Shown here: positions 45,160 through 56,720 of the stretch, piece after piece | Layout: each line of letters opens with the position of its first letter | How positions within the stretch are numbered: the first letter of the stretch is position 1 | From: Irpex lacteus | Lineage: Eukaryota > Basidiomycota > Agaricomycetes > Polyporales > Irpicaceae | Length of the DNA stretch: 64,000 nucleotides | Assembly (NCBI GenBank): GCA_001986395.2 | Contig: MQVO02000001.1 | Location: 1,736,001-1,800,000, forward strand | Direction of reading: 5' to 3' | Notes under the pieces: model-generated | What the model saw: the letters and a program-made list of their open reading frames with translations, nothing else | Told to the model about the DNA's origin: nothing | The model's database searches: none | Position numbers and translations under genes: made by a program

Positions 45160-45909
45160 GGTGAAAAGGGGTTATAGGTGTCGAGGGAATAGTTGTTATG
45201 AGTGCGTGTGGGAGAAGACACCGAAGGTGGTTTTGAGTTGTGGAAGCTCGTTAGAGTTGTTGTGTTCTGGAGTGAGTGTAGAAGAAGCCTCGCACTCCCA
45301 CAGCCTTATATACTTGTCCTCGCTCTCATGATATCGCACTCGGAGGGTGACCACGGAAGATGTCGGTAAGCATAGGGTATGTTGAGCAGTCGAAGACTCG
45401 TCTCGCTCAGTCCAGGGCGTGGGCGGTGACCCAAACCGTCAGAGCTGAGCGGCACATGCTCCCTGTAGCAGGACAGGAGAGCAGGGCGGGACCGTACCAG
45501 ACCTGCGTGGGACTTGATGCGACACTAGTTGATATCGTCTTGACCGGTCTGGAGAACTCGGTGGATGGACGACTGGAACTGGACGGAGCCGAGACCATCC
45601 ATTAAGAGAGACGCCCTGAGGCGCTGATGGTCCAGGCTCCCCCGCACAATGAAATTTTCCCGAAATGGAAGGCGCGCCGTTGTGGCGTTCGAGCCGATCA
45701 GGCAGGTGCAGCGCTTAGGTTGGTAATAGGCTTTGTTAGGAACGATAGACAACGTTGAGGCCACGAGGCTAAGCAATCGCCCTTTGCAAACGGTCGGGAT
45801 AACGCAGGGCAGAACAAAGAAGGTAATCAGCAATGGCTAACAGACGAGGGCCACAGACACGCCCAGCGTCCTCGGAAGGTACAGTTCCTTGTCTTTTCCT
45901 TCTTCCGCC
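45160..45909. other. Divergent region upstream of the 69-residue gene and SGF29
   Basis: Open frames at 45360-45605 (+) and 45525-45833 (-) overlap in antisense and lack motifs. A possible alternative SGF29 start ATG is at 45833, but I found no splice that links it in phase. Confidence 0.45.
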
Positions 45910-47232
45910 ATGAGAAAGTCATCCGAGGTTCATGAGCTTATACTCCGTCGTGGTGCCACTGCAGAAATCGATTGCTGGACTAGGGCCTCAGAATCAATTT
46001 CGAAGCTCTCGAACATCTACGGCAGCGAGGAAAGCCATGAGACAATTGGCCGTGTGAACCGTCTGTTGTCAACGTGGCCCGCCGACGATACTGTCCCTGC
46101 TGAAGGGTTCGACAGTCTAAAGAGCACCTACAAGAAACTCACTAGTGGTCTCAGTGAGATAAAGAATCAAGCTGAGAAAGAGGCCAGGTATTTACAGTTT
46201 TGTATAATTGACTGAACCAGCTCGAGAATCTGATGTATTCTCAGAGCAATAGAGGAGACTATAGAACGGCTAGATATCCTCATCGCCTTGCGCAAAGCAT
46301 CGGAAGCGACACCTCCAGGTATGTGTATACACCTGCTCCTATCAAGGACCAGTAGAAGCAGCTAACACCGGTACAGAGAAACGGAAACGGCCTCGAGGGC
46401 AGTCGCCACCCGCAGCACCTGTTCCTTTAGCCCCTCAGACAGCAACAACGGCCAATGCTCCCTTGGGACGAGGGGTATCCATCACGGTACCGGCAAGAAA
46501 CTCTGTGGGGCCACAAGTACCGAAACAATTCTCTCGAGAGCCTAAAGCAAGGCGAGAAGCATTAGCGAAGCAACTACCGCTGCAGCCTGGCCGTCGTGTG
46601 GCATTTCGCCAGCCACGCGATCCAAACAAGATGGACATTACTGAGGACGGCAAGGGCGAGCAATGGATATTGGCGGTCATCACACGATGTATCAATCAGG
46701 ATAAGAACCGGTCAGTATTGAAATTGGAGCAAAAGATACTTCGAGCGCTGATATATGAGCCGATGCAGATATGAGGTACATGATCCTGAACCTCAAGACG
46801 ACGGATCTCCTGGACAGTAAGCAATTTGTTATACCGGCGTTGTCATATAGCCTAATTGCACTTTTGCCAGACACTACAACACCACCTTGCGCGCATTGCT
46901 GCCTTTACCAGATCTCGCAGCGCCTCCTGATAGTGCCGCACACTTGAACGCATATCCCGAGTTTGCTGCTGGATCCACGGTTATGGCACTCTACCCCGAC
47001 ACGAGCTGTTTCTACCGTGCGGTCGTGATTGAAAGTCCAACAGACATGGCTCGGGTAAGTGACTGATATATGTGTACGCGCGGCTTGCGCTGACTACTCT
47101 TGTCTGGTGTAGAACGCGATAGGGGCTAAAGCGGCACTCACGCCAATGTACAAGTTACGGTTTGAGGATGATAACGATCAGGAACATTTTGTGTCTGCTC
47201 AATGGGTAGTTGAGTGGCCCGGTGGGCCGTAA
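45910..47232 (+). CDS. SGF29: SGF29-like SAGA subunit with C-terminal tandem Tudor domain
   Basis: Sgf29 reads H3K4me2/3 through its tandem Tudor domain and links the SAGA acetyltransferase module to promoters. The protein is 345 residues; exons are 45910-46187, 46245-46318, 46377-46710, 46769-46816, 46871-47054 and 47113-47232. The N-terminal third is a coiled coil (STYKKLTSGLSEIKNQAEKE, AIEETIERLDILIALRK). A Pro/Ala/Arg linker follows. The Tudor region starts with PGRRVAFRQP and continues WILAVITRCINQDKNRYEVHDPEP. It then reads GSTVMALYPDTSCFYRAVV, with the aromatic cage residues expected, and LRFEDDNDQEHFVSAQWVVEWP. The N-terminus is uncertain: an upstream exon from 45833 is possible. Confidence 0.88.
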
Positions 47233-47408
47233 GGAGGTGATATGTATACGATGCTGTACGATATTCGATGATGTATTACTGCCGAGGGCATGGGTGCCCA
47301 GATCACTCTGATAATATCGGTTAATCAATTATTTTGGAAGAGAGCTTGCCACAGCACGGCGCAATACGACAGTCGCCGCAGCTGATACGAGGAAGAGTGA
47401 AAAAAGAA

Positions 47409-47480
47409 TTCCGACACGGGGAATCGAACCCCGGGCTATCGCGTGAGAGGCGATAATGTTAGCCACTACACCATATCGGA
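47409..47480 (-). tRNA. tRNA-Glu (anticodon CTC)
   Basis: The minus strand folds as a 72-nt tRNA. The 7-bp acceptor stem pairs TCCGATA with TGTCGGA. The D-arm GTGTAGTGGCTAACA is of the eukaryotic Glu type. The anticodon loop between ATCGC and GCGAT reads CT-CTC-AC, and the T-arm carries GGTTCGAATCC. The anticodon CTC reads GAG. There is no intron. The A and B boxes are intact. It lies between SGF29 and the unrecognised helical protein gene. Confidence 0.95.
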
Positions 47481-47646
47481 TTGATGAGGGAAGACCATTG
47501 ACTTTATATATTGAGATTAACTGTAGTACAATAATCATATGCGTCCGCACTTAGAGCTTGTTAGAACACCACCATAACCGCGTGAGGATTCTTGTTGGCT
47601 CAGACAAGCCCCTTCACTCACGAATGAGTTCTGCTGATACCTTACC

Positions 47647-50146
47647 ATGACAGACCGAGGCTACCTCAACCTCCTCAGCCATCTTACTCGACCATCCACC
47701 AACCTCCCACTCCAGACCATTCAAGGCTCCGTAGCGCACTACCTCGCGCACATCCACCCGTCCCCGACACCTCTTGCTGCAACAGTAGTCAGCAGTCCAT
47801 TCTTCCGACACGCGTCACACGAGAGACTCGATGGTCTCGTCACAGCGTTCAGGCATGCGGTACACGTCAAGGTGAAGGCTTTGAAAGAGGAACCGGGAGG
47901 GGTGTTTACCAAGAGTCTGTATTCACGGTTGAGCGAGTGGGTGAGAGAGGTGCTGAATGGAGTACAGGGAGGTGTTCCGCTTCTTCGACTTGCATGTTAC
48001 TCTGGGATGGTTCAAGGGTTACAAGACTGGGATAGCGAGTTGAAGACTAAGGAGGGGAGGACACGCGCGAAGGTGGAGGAAGAGTTGGTGGTAGCCTTGG
48101 CTGAAGTCATGGACCACCTGATGTCCACTTCTTCTGCTGGCTGGGAGAAGGAGTTCACGCAAGATGCTCAGATTCAGGCGGGCGAAGGTATGCTGGCCGA
48201 TCTCTACTACAGCGTACTCCCGTGACAATGCATTCACCAGGCGTATTACAGTTGACCTTCCTCATTACTGCGAAAGTAGTGCCATTTGTGGCGCATGAAA
48301 GACTCAGAGCACTGCCGCTTGCATCCCTCATACGTCTACTCTTGTCAGTTCTCGATGAAGCCTTCGAAGGAGGGACCTTCTTGCGAGCTCTGACTTCACA
48401 TGATGCAAACTTACCCGTAAGTTCCAAACCGTTTCTTAGCATTCTTTAAGCCTAGCTAATTTATCTCTGTTCATATAGCCTGACAGCATCGGTGCTTCCA
48501 AGATACATTCGCTATCTCAGTCTCTGCTCCTCGCCAATATGTCATCGTTATCGGGGATGTGCTCTCAGTTACTGTCGATCTTAGCCGAGACGCGACCAGC
48601 CGAAGCCTGGCCAGTGATGCAGGAAACCGCAGATGCATTCACACAGATCTCTAGAACAGTACAGGGTGACTGGCTGAAAGTGCCATTCTCGCGTGTCACA
48701 GATGAGAGCGAATTAGGTGAGGATTGTGTATTCGCTGAAGAATGAGGAGAAATACTGAGAATCCATAGAACCACCTGCGCGGGAGTTGGCCACTACGACA
48801 TGGCTTGTCCTTAAGACGCTTCTGTTTACCACCATTCGAATAACGCAGTCATTACTCTCGGTCGTTGTCTACACTCCTCCGCCTCCGCCTACCCGTCGTC
48901 CCTCCTCCATTCGCTCTGCGTCGCCGTCAGGCTCGAATCCATCTCCATACACATTCGCCCTTACCACATTGCACATCCTATCCAATCTGGCATTTACCCT
49001 CCCTCAATTCGGCGGCGTCTCCTCGATGAGTGAAGGCGGGTTTATAGAACTCAAGAAAGTCTTTTACACGGCCCTCGACGTTCTTGCGGCGGATGAACTG
49101 GAAAGTGCCCGATTTATGCACGAACTCCGTGAGTCGATGGAACTTCACACGGGTCAAAGTCAGGGTCAGCACCAGACGGAGGCGTGGCCAAAGGCTTTTT
49201 GGAACGCGAAGAAAGCGTATGCGCTGGCGTGCGCGGAGCAGCTCGCTAAGGTTCTCAACGAGGACAGCATCAGAAACGACGTGTATCCGCTTGTCGAGCC
49301 GTGAGTGTAGAGATAATCATCTTTCTGTCTCCGTATAGTACTGACATTCACTGTCTTTAATAGCCATTTAAACGACCCATCGCATCGCGAGACATACGAA
49401 TCCGCACATTCAGTCATGCTGGCAATTTTTGCGGCCCACGCTCAGAAAGCGGAAAAGCTATCAAGCTCTCGGTCTTCGGGGACAAATGTGGAAAAAGGAC
49501 GACCGCAACCTTTCGCTGAGCAAGCCGTGCCATTCTATACGCAATGTCTCATAGACGTATGTACAGTCGGTCACTCATGCTTCCGTTCGATATGTACTGA
49601 CTTGTCGCTATCTGACGCACACGTTTCCTATATTAGAATTCACCTCCGGACAAACTCACCCGTGTACAACTCCGCCTGGCGTACCGCGCCCTCGTCCGAA
49701 GTGCATCGACCATGGTCCCAGACGGTGACGCCTTCGCGTGGTACTGCGTCGACTCGCTCGTTCGTTCTCTCCGTTCCGGTGAATCGATAGGTGCAGAGCA
49801 TCGGTTGTCACTCATCTTGGCGTTGGTGGCGACTGTGTCGGCTGTTAACTTGCCTGTGTTGCCGATGGTGCTGGAAGCGGGTTTGCAGGAGATGGAACGG
49901 CTGAGGGGTCAAGGAAAAGAGAGCGAAGAACTAGGTACGGTGCAGGAAGTCGTCGATGCGCTATTCGAAGAGATATCGGAGAGGGTAGGGGATGAGGGGA
50001 AAGAGTTTGCGATGAGGTGGTGGGACCAGAACAAAGAGAGACTGAGAGTTGCGGTTGGTGGTAGTAGCGGTGAGGTCCAGGCCACGGGCTCTGCGGGTGA
50101 TGTCAAAGGGAAAGGCAAGGAGAGAGAACTTGTTTCGCGGCTATGA
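47647..50146 (+). CDS. Unrecognised large helical protein (729 residues)
   Basis: Exons 47647-48187, 48241-48416, 48479-48716, 48769-49300, 49364-49556 and 49637-50146 join in phase. The sequence is mostly amphipathic helices (for example LQLTFLITAKVVPFVAHERL, KLTRVQLRLAYRALVRSAS, LILALVATVSAVNLPVLPMV). A Pro-rich break (YTPPPPPTRRPSS) sits near residue 345. The C-terminal 60 residues are Glu/Lys/Gly-rich. The pattern suggests an alpha-solenoid (HEAT/ARM-like) scaffold, but I see no family signature and assign no function. The gene is well formed, so it is probably a conserved fungal protein rather than an orphan. Confidence 0.75.
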
Positions 50147-50210
50147 CGTGTTCGATATCTTTGTGAGTCGAACATGAATAGTGCTATTATTCACCATTGG
50201 CAAACTCACT
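50131..50210 (+). repeat. Repeat unit 1 of a dispersed ~75-80 bp pair
   Basis: It covers the last codons and early 3' UTR of the helical-protein gene. The words TGTTTCGCGGCT, TGTGAGTCGAAC and ATTGGCAAACTCACT recur in the same order and spacing at 51545-51619 with a few changes. Confidence 0.6.
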
Positions 50211-50693
50211 CGTAACTCCAATGTAAAGATAGTCGCTTTGAATCGCTTCCCAGATAGTGTTTTAGTCGTTGAAGATGCGGAGCAAATCGATATCTGCCTA
50301 TTGGGTAACTTTGGTTGTTGGGCTGCGCTGCCAGATGTGTTGCCTTGAGTTGATTATCTCGGTCCAGTGGGGGATATTGGATGTGTAAGTGGTTGAAGAA
50401 ATATTATCACTTATCACAACCCACTCACTGGCATTCCCTGGCCGTAGACAATCTTGACTCCAATAGTTGCACGATCACCGATCACCGTCGACTGAGGTAG
50501 TGATAAACATAGCATCGTCTTTGCTCAGAAGATAATGTCATATGATTCACTAATCTCTGCACGCATGGTATAGGAAAGGGCATAGAACGCCGTAAACGTC
50601 TCTGCATGCCAATGATAAGTAGGTTTACGTGGCTTGCCCAGTTTTGCAACAAGTACCTATCTATTGCCGCCTATCAAACTGGCCTCGGGCACA

Positions 50694-50699
50694 TATAAG
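50694..50699 (+). promoter_or_regulatory. TATA box upstream of the small secreted protein
   Basis: TATAAG within CATATAAGA lies about 145 bp before the ATG at 50843. Confidence 0.35.
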
Positions 50700-50842
50700 A
50701 CGTCACCTTTCGTGTCCATAGGTAGGCCACTGAAGAATACCCCCTCCCCTGGCCACTTCTGCAAGTAAGTCAGCACTTTCTATCCACTGTGTTTATCGCT
50801 CATTGACCGAGTTTGCTTTTGTCCAGCCATCCTTCAGTCAAT

Positions 50843-51120
50843 ATGAAGTTTACCCTATCTCATTTGGTCACCGTCTTCGCTCTTGCGACCGCAGCCAACG
50901 CAATCTGCTGTATATCGGGTAATTGTCATAGAAGACGCTTGGAAAAGGGCAACCTGGTGTCGTTACACCAGGAAGACCTCCTAGCCCCCCGTGCGGACGA
51001 AGCATGTTGCTGCGCGGCCGCGACCGCAGACGCATGCAGGACTGAATGCGTGAGTATGATGACATGGATGATCACACTGCATAATACATACTGACCACCT
51101 TTAAACAACTTCAGGACTAG
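50843..51120 (+). CDS. Small secreted cysteine-rich protein (70 residues, 8 Cys)
   Basis: The ATG at 50843 opens a signal peptide of about 20 residues (MKFTLSHLVTVFALATAANA, predicted cut after ANA). The mature part of about 50 residues has eight cysteines: a CC pair plus C near its start, then a CCC run, C and C. A RRRLEKG segment between the clusters could be a Kex2-like processing site (LEKG, HRRR). The intron 51050-51114 leaves a 6-nt last exon coding Asp and stop. I recognise no family. The size, signal peptide and cysteine content fit the loosely defined small secreted proteins of fungi that live with plants or compete with microbes; any effector role is inference. The 6-nt last exon is unusual; read-through of the intron would add about 15 residues before a TGA. 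Confidence 0.65.
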
Positions 51121-54100
51121 CAGGGCTTTGGGACGCTTCTACCATAACGTTATATATCACCTCATACGCGCTCCATGCCGCTGCCTTGACCAGACCAATA
51201 GTCAATCGTGGATTCATGGATGTGATCACGTTTCCTATGGTTCGATGTTAGTTCAATGCGTTGGTAGGTTCATGAAGAGTGGTCCTTATCGTATTATGGG
51301 TACTAGTAAAGGCCCGGGTATCGCACCGGGTCAGATGATAGATCATTCACAGCATGCACAACGAGAGGTAAGAGAGCTTGACAGTACATGATCATGAACT
51401 CGAGGTTGCTTGAAGCCGCCGCCTCTGCTGGCCTTGGACCCGCTTTGTATGAAAGAGGATATCATCCGAAGCTTCTCAGAAAACCCGGACCAGAACATTC
51501 GCCGTACTGTAAGCTATAAGTCTCACCCGTGGAGGTAGACATGATGTTTCGCGGCTTTGATGTGCTGGGTATTATGATTGTAAGTCGAACGTCGATAACT
51601 GACAATTGGTAAACTCATTGAGCTTCGTGACTCTACAAGTAGATGTATATCTCCTCACATGATTAATTAGACTTCAAGTAAACTCTACACTTTGTACTCC
51701 CCTCTTGCTCAACGGTGCAACGTCCACACTCATATGTCTCGCGCCTTACCGCACGTCAATCACTTCCTAGACCGATCGCAAGGCCCCACGATCGGCGACA
51801 CGTCCGCGTATACTTTTATTCTCCATAATCACCTCATTAATATTGAAGTCCCCCCACTGGACGAACGTTGCGGCCGATGGTTTTTCATTTTAGACTATTT
51901 ACCTGCTCCACAGTTCTAGGCACTCGCGCTGTCGTGGAGCTGCACCTCAACTCTGTGCCCTAATCTGGCAGTTAAACTGAGTCAATGTCGCTAGTGGTTC
52001 CAAAGCATCCTCACTCGTGTGGACTGTCTGACCATGGGATATCGACGGACGTACTTACTGTGCAGAGGGATAATCAGGCGATAAGATGTGTACCTCTTGC
52101 TCGAATTCAAGAATCCATCCGATCCAAGGTCTTTTTACAACGGTGAATGTTTTCTTCCATTTATGCCCTCGCCGAAGTGATGGTCTGGACTGTGGTCCAT
52201 CCCCTCTCTAGGAGATTCGGTATACCCTACGCTCGCTGACACAAGAAAACAATGACGACACCCTGGATCGTGGCGAACGCTCTGTCCGCCGCAAAATCCG
52301 AAAACCGAAAGGGAAGCACATATGTTGCAACAACGCCCGCCGCCGAGAAGCTGAAAATCCTGAAATTCAAAGTCAAAGTCAAGCCTTCCCATACTTGGTT
52401 ACTACCTGCGCATCTTCTGTGCATTCTCTTCTCATGCACTGAAAGCATGTGTTCTGCACGCTGACGGCTGGATACGCAGATATCTCCGTAAGTAAAAACG
52501 TTCTTCTACGTTCTTACGGCTGTTGCGATCGGTGGTTGAAAAGAAGGAACACGTACCAGCGGCTCAGGCACATTGTCGCTCAAGGAGCACATGGCGGCGT
52601 TTTTAGACTCTAGGTTCTTGCATAATGTGTACGATTTCAAAGACGGTTACTTATTGTTGTTGTTGCTGAGAGCCGTTGTGATATATACTGACTTGTGAAG
52701 TCAGCGCGCAAGTACTGAAGGGGGAAAAGGTTGCTGGGCGCACATTACCGCGTGAACTTTCGAATAGTCTGGAAGGAAGATATGAAAGTGAGGACGCGCT
52801 TTGCTTACGGAGGGGAGGATGTTACTATGTTAGATTGTGCGTCGCTGCCACATGGGGTCTGGTTTTTTTCTCTGCTAGGTTTGTGAGTAGAAATGTGAGA
52901 AAGGGATCAGGAGGTTGCTCACGTATATATATCCATAGTCGGAAACACCACTTCCTAAGTGTACGTCAGTGCGGGAGCTTGATATCACAAGGTCATCCAG
53001 CTGCGATAGATGAAGCAGCGTTTGAACTATCAGGTGTGAGAGAACCATACCAAACGCTCGATAGCCTCGTGTCTGTGCGGTAGTTTCCTGACCTAAAACA
53101 AGTGTTATTACGATCAAAGAAGAAACGGGACTTCGCGAAGGTGAGAAGCCCATGGATGTTGTACGGGTGCTTTCAATGTCTCACGAGCGGTGAACAATCC
53201 GAGCGAGAGCAGGAATCGTTGTGCATTCGAGTGACGTGGCGATAGGGCGGAATATAAGTACAGAGGAGGGGAGATGCGTATATTCTGATGGTGTTTGGGT
53301 ACGTACGAAGGACGTTTGGTGGATCTTCGAGTTGAACATGTATATACAGCGGCGTGAGACCGGACCGTCATACATGCTTGGCGTAGGGGCTCTGAATAGA
53401 CCTGAGTGGGGCATGCTGCAATAGAGATCAGCTCGATAAATCCTCGGGACGGTGACAAGGGCCCTTGTCTAGCTAGCATGAGAAGTCCGTCGCCAGAAGA
53501 AGCCAAATTCGTGTTTTGCAGCGTTTCTGGCTCGGCTGAGAGTTTGTCTAGAACTGTCGGGTGTAGTACACATAAGCACGGATGTTCCATGTTTGACTCA
53601 CTGTTGAAAGTGTTTGTTTGAGCTGTCGGAAAGTGGTCGATGTGCGGGAGAATTGATCATATGTTCTAGGGACCGCCCGATATGTTGAGCGCGATAACAC
53701 CCGGCGGAGGACGACGCGTGGATAAGATCAATCAGAGTCAGACAGCAATTGGCAGAGAGAAAACGGATGGTCTAGATCTTCGTGGCCCCTGTGGAGCAAA
53801 CATATGTTCCTGATCCTGGACGTGGAGTTCATTTTGTCGTCTCGCATGCACGCCAGTTCGCACATTTGCCCCTCCGAGTCGAGCACTCCTCCGGGGTCCG
53901 GCGTGTCACGCAGCTCGTCACGCCCTTCAGTACCCTATACACTTACTTATATGTTTGCTGTAGCCGAAGAAATCACCAGCGCATATTGCGATCGTCGTTG
54001 ACCACAACGAACAGAAGAAGCTGTTTCGGTGCGCCCGATGGCCGTGCCATGTTTGTTATCGGGTCAAAATGTATATTGAGTTGTAGAACATGCCCAGTTG

Positions 54101-55137
54101 ATCTTACGCACACTCACTAGCAACGGTCTGCAGTGTATATCAGCTTGTAACGATCTTTACAATCTTTGTAGAGTTCTGAGACAGGGTAGCCCGATTCTCC
54201 GGTTGTAAGCCTCGGCTTCGTCTAAGAGTGGCACCGAAAGCTCTGTGTCACTTATGTCGTCTTCGTGGAGCAGCGTTGTTGGCTATGTAAGTACTGCTCA
54301 TTATCCCGCAAAGACTACATTCCAGTAAGCACGGTACTCACCATACTTATCAGCGTTTCGGGATGTGCAGCTGGCCATAAGATTTCCTGCCCAGGGCCAT
54401 CTGGACGCGGGTGTCACGCGAGTGTCACGGAAATATCACGTCTCCCGTACATCGAGCATCACCTTCCTGATTTTGTGCCCAGGTCTCTTGTCGGCGTCCA
54501 CTGTCCGTGTTCTTGCTGAAGAAGAGTAAGGCCCGTAGAGTGTGTTGTTTTGTCGTAAGCCGACCTGGACACATCGTGGGCCGTACGCCGTATATATCTA
54601 CGGCGTCAGTCTGGCGGCGTGGTGGCGCCGGCGGACGGTTCTTGCATGCCGTATGGGCGATGTCGACCGGCGCATGCCAGGCGTCGTCGAGGGCATTACC
54701 TACAGTTGTGAAGCCGTTGGTCGCATAGCACACGGAATTTCTGTATGTTTGAGAATGCAAAGAAAAGCGTGAGACTGGGCGAAACACAAGGGCGAGAGTG
54801 CCATCACTTACGTAATGGCAGAATTTCACGCACGCGAAAGTTCGACGACGCTGGGCGGTTGCTTCCTGCTTGGAGCCCTCTCTCTTGATGCGTCGAATCC
54901 TTCACCCGTAACTCCCTTGCCTCCTCTCCCTCGTCGTCGCTCCCGACGCCCGACAGCAGCGCCTCAGCAGTGAGCAGGGCATCTCCCCCCGACCATCGGC
55001 CTAGTCTTCCTGGAGAATGCCATTTTGTCTCACATCTGCCACCAACGCAGAATCGACACCGTACCCCTCGTCTTTCTCAGAGTTCTCTCTAGCCTCTCTT
55101 TACATCCCCATACGACCACAAGTCGCCCGACAGTCAT
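51121..55137. other. Gene-poor 4-kb region
   Basis: I found no gene I can support on either strand. The longest frames (53114-53590 minus, 53782-54120 plus, 54425-54829 minus) are compositionally odd, show no motif, and do not extend across plausible introns. A copy of a short repeat sits at 51545-51619. Decayed genes or a repeat-derived block are both possible. Confidence 0.5.
51545..51619 (+). repeat. Repeat unit 2 of the dispersed pair
   Basis: A diverged copy of 50131-50210: TGTTTCGCGGCT, TGTAAGTCGAAC and ATTGGTAAACTCATT in the same order. It lies outside any supported gene, so it is probably a leftover of a local duplication of the 3' end of the helical-protein gene. Confidence 0.55.
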
Positions 55138-56720
55138 ATGCCCATCGCCTCACGCAGCAGCAGAGACACACCATGGCCCGCGCAGACACCCGCGGGTCCG
55201 TCCTCTTCGACCCCCAAAAGGCGGCGCGATCATACCTCAAGCCAGCGTCGTGCTGACCGCCTTTCGAAGCGCGACCTTGTTTTCAGGGATGATATTGTTG
55301 ATGAGCCTCAAATTCGTGAGTTCCTCGTCCCCGCTTTGCTCTCTCAAAACCCGAGCATAGCGAATTCTGTCCATGCTTGTACCGTCTGCTAACTTTCGTT
55401 TCAATGTCACCCAGAGCAAGCAATGGAGCAATGCGAGGTTTTCTCGGGCAACAATGTTCTCTCGTGCTGGCCTCCTGCGGATGGAACAACTGTACCTCAG
55501 CATGAGTTCGCAAGTTTCGTTTGTAGGTGTTCGACTATCTTACGTCTGAGTGATGTCAATACTGAGCCATACCGCAGGGAACAGCCGCCTACCTCAATAC
55601 GCTCAGACAGAACTCGTCAACATATATTTATTCAGTGCAACCTCTCAGCAAGTACTACTATCGATGTTTAATCAAACGAATCCGGTCGGGAGAGCGGGTG
55701 TCGTTCGTGCGCAGGTCAACGATACGTGGTTTGGTAGTCGCGGTGAGAACTGGAGTGGGACAAACCAGACATTCTTATATTACTGGGTCATCACCCGGAA
55801 TACAGACCCATTAGACAACAGGATCGTCCCACAGCCCATCTTCACTGCCGTCCGTAAGTGTCACATGGTGCTCGCTGTATGCTCTAAAAATATTTCTCAC
55901 GACGCTTACGCTTGCAATAGAAACGACCTTCGCCGATTCCGTAGTCGCGTCTATGACATCTGCTGCCGCTGCCTCATCGGCTTCTGCAGCTTCGGCCTCT
56001 GCAGCTTCCGCTTCAGCAGCATCAGCATCAAGGGCGTCCGAGTCTGCTGCGTCGCTGTCATCGCTGACGCAGGGCGGAGGGCTGAGCGGAACACACACCA
56101 GCGGTGGACCGGAGGCTTCATCAAGTGCAGGCGGCGGAAGTGTGCAAGCCTCGGGTGGCGGTTCATCGTTCCCTCACTGGGCGATAGCGGTAATTACCGT
56201 GCTTGGGTTCCTGGCTCTCCTTGCGGGCGTCATCCTGTTCTTCGTCATCCTACGATGTCTTCGACGAAGGAAAGGCGCGAACTTGTCTCACCGAGGTTCA
56301 ATGGGTTCTTCAACACCGATGATGGCCAACGCAGACAATGGAGGTGCACCAACATCACCAGTCATTGCAGCCGGCGCATATGGTGCGGTAGACCGGCATC
56401 GACCGCCTTCACCCGACATGCACGACGGCGCGTCAACAATGTCGCGAGGCAGTGACGCTGGCTTGTTCTCTGGTGCCGACGCGGCCGTCATGGCAAATGC
56501 TTTCCGGGCAGCGCTGCGGAAACCGAATTTTGCTGACAGACCAGAGGAAGAGGGCGAGAGCCCAGATTCGCATGCGAAGAACCAAGAACCAGACTTGCTC
56601 AATGCGACGTTGAACGAGGAAGGCCGGGACATTCGAAGTGTTGGCTCGTCAAGAGGCGTCAGAGTAGAGACGTTGAGCGATGCAGCTGATAACGATACAC
56701 TACAAGACCATCCGCATTAG
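55138..56720 (+). CDS. Single-pass membrane protein with Ser/Ala stalk
   Basis: Exons 55138-55315, 55415-55522, 55578-55853 and 55921-56720 join in phase to 453 residues. The N-terminal exon is basic and Ser/Pro-rich (PKRRRDHTSSQRRADRLSKR) and no signal peptide is clear, so the true start may differ. An extracellular-like domain follows: CEVFSGNNVLSCWPPADGT, NIYLFSATSQQVLLSMFNQT and VNDTWFGSRGENWSGTNQT, with several N-glycosylation sites. Next are a long Ser/Ala low-complexity stalk (55960-56050) and a Gly/Ser run. One membrane helix (WAIAVITVLGFLALLAGVIL) with a basic stop (RCLRRRKG) precedes an acidic cytosolic tail. The plan resembles fungal cell-wall sensors such as Wsc or Mid2 (inference from layout only, not sequence). 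I do not recognise the ectodomain family. Confidence 0.75.

Noticed and set aside
45525..45833. 102-codon minus-strand frame upstream of SGF29
   Set aside because: No motif, and it overlaps an equally plausible plus-strand frame in a region between two divergent promoters.
45833..45909. Upstream ATG at 45833 as SGF29 start with a short first intron
   Set aside because: No combination of GT and AG sites in this interval keeps the frame into SEVHELILRR; the ATG at 45910 was used, with the start marked uncertain.
53114..53590. 158-codon minus-strand open frame
   Set aside because: No recognisable motif, odd composition, and shorter frames on the other strand overlap it fully.
54580..54610. Palindrome around ACGCCGTA / TACGGCGT
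   Set aside because: A single 8-bp hairpin is expected by chance and no gene context supports a function.
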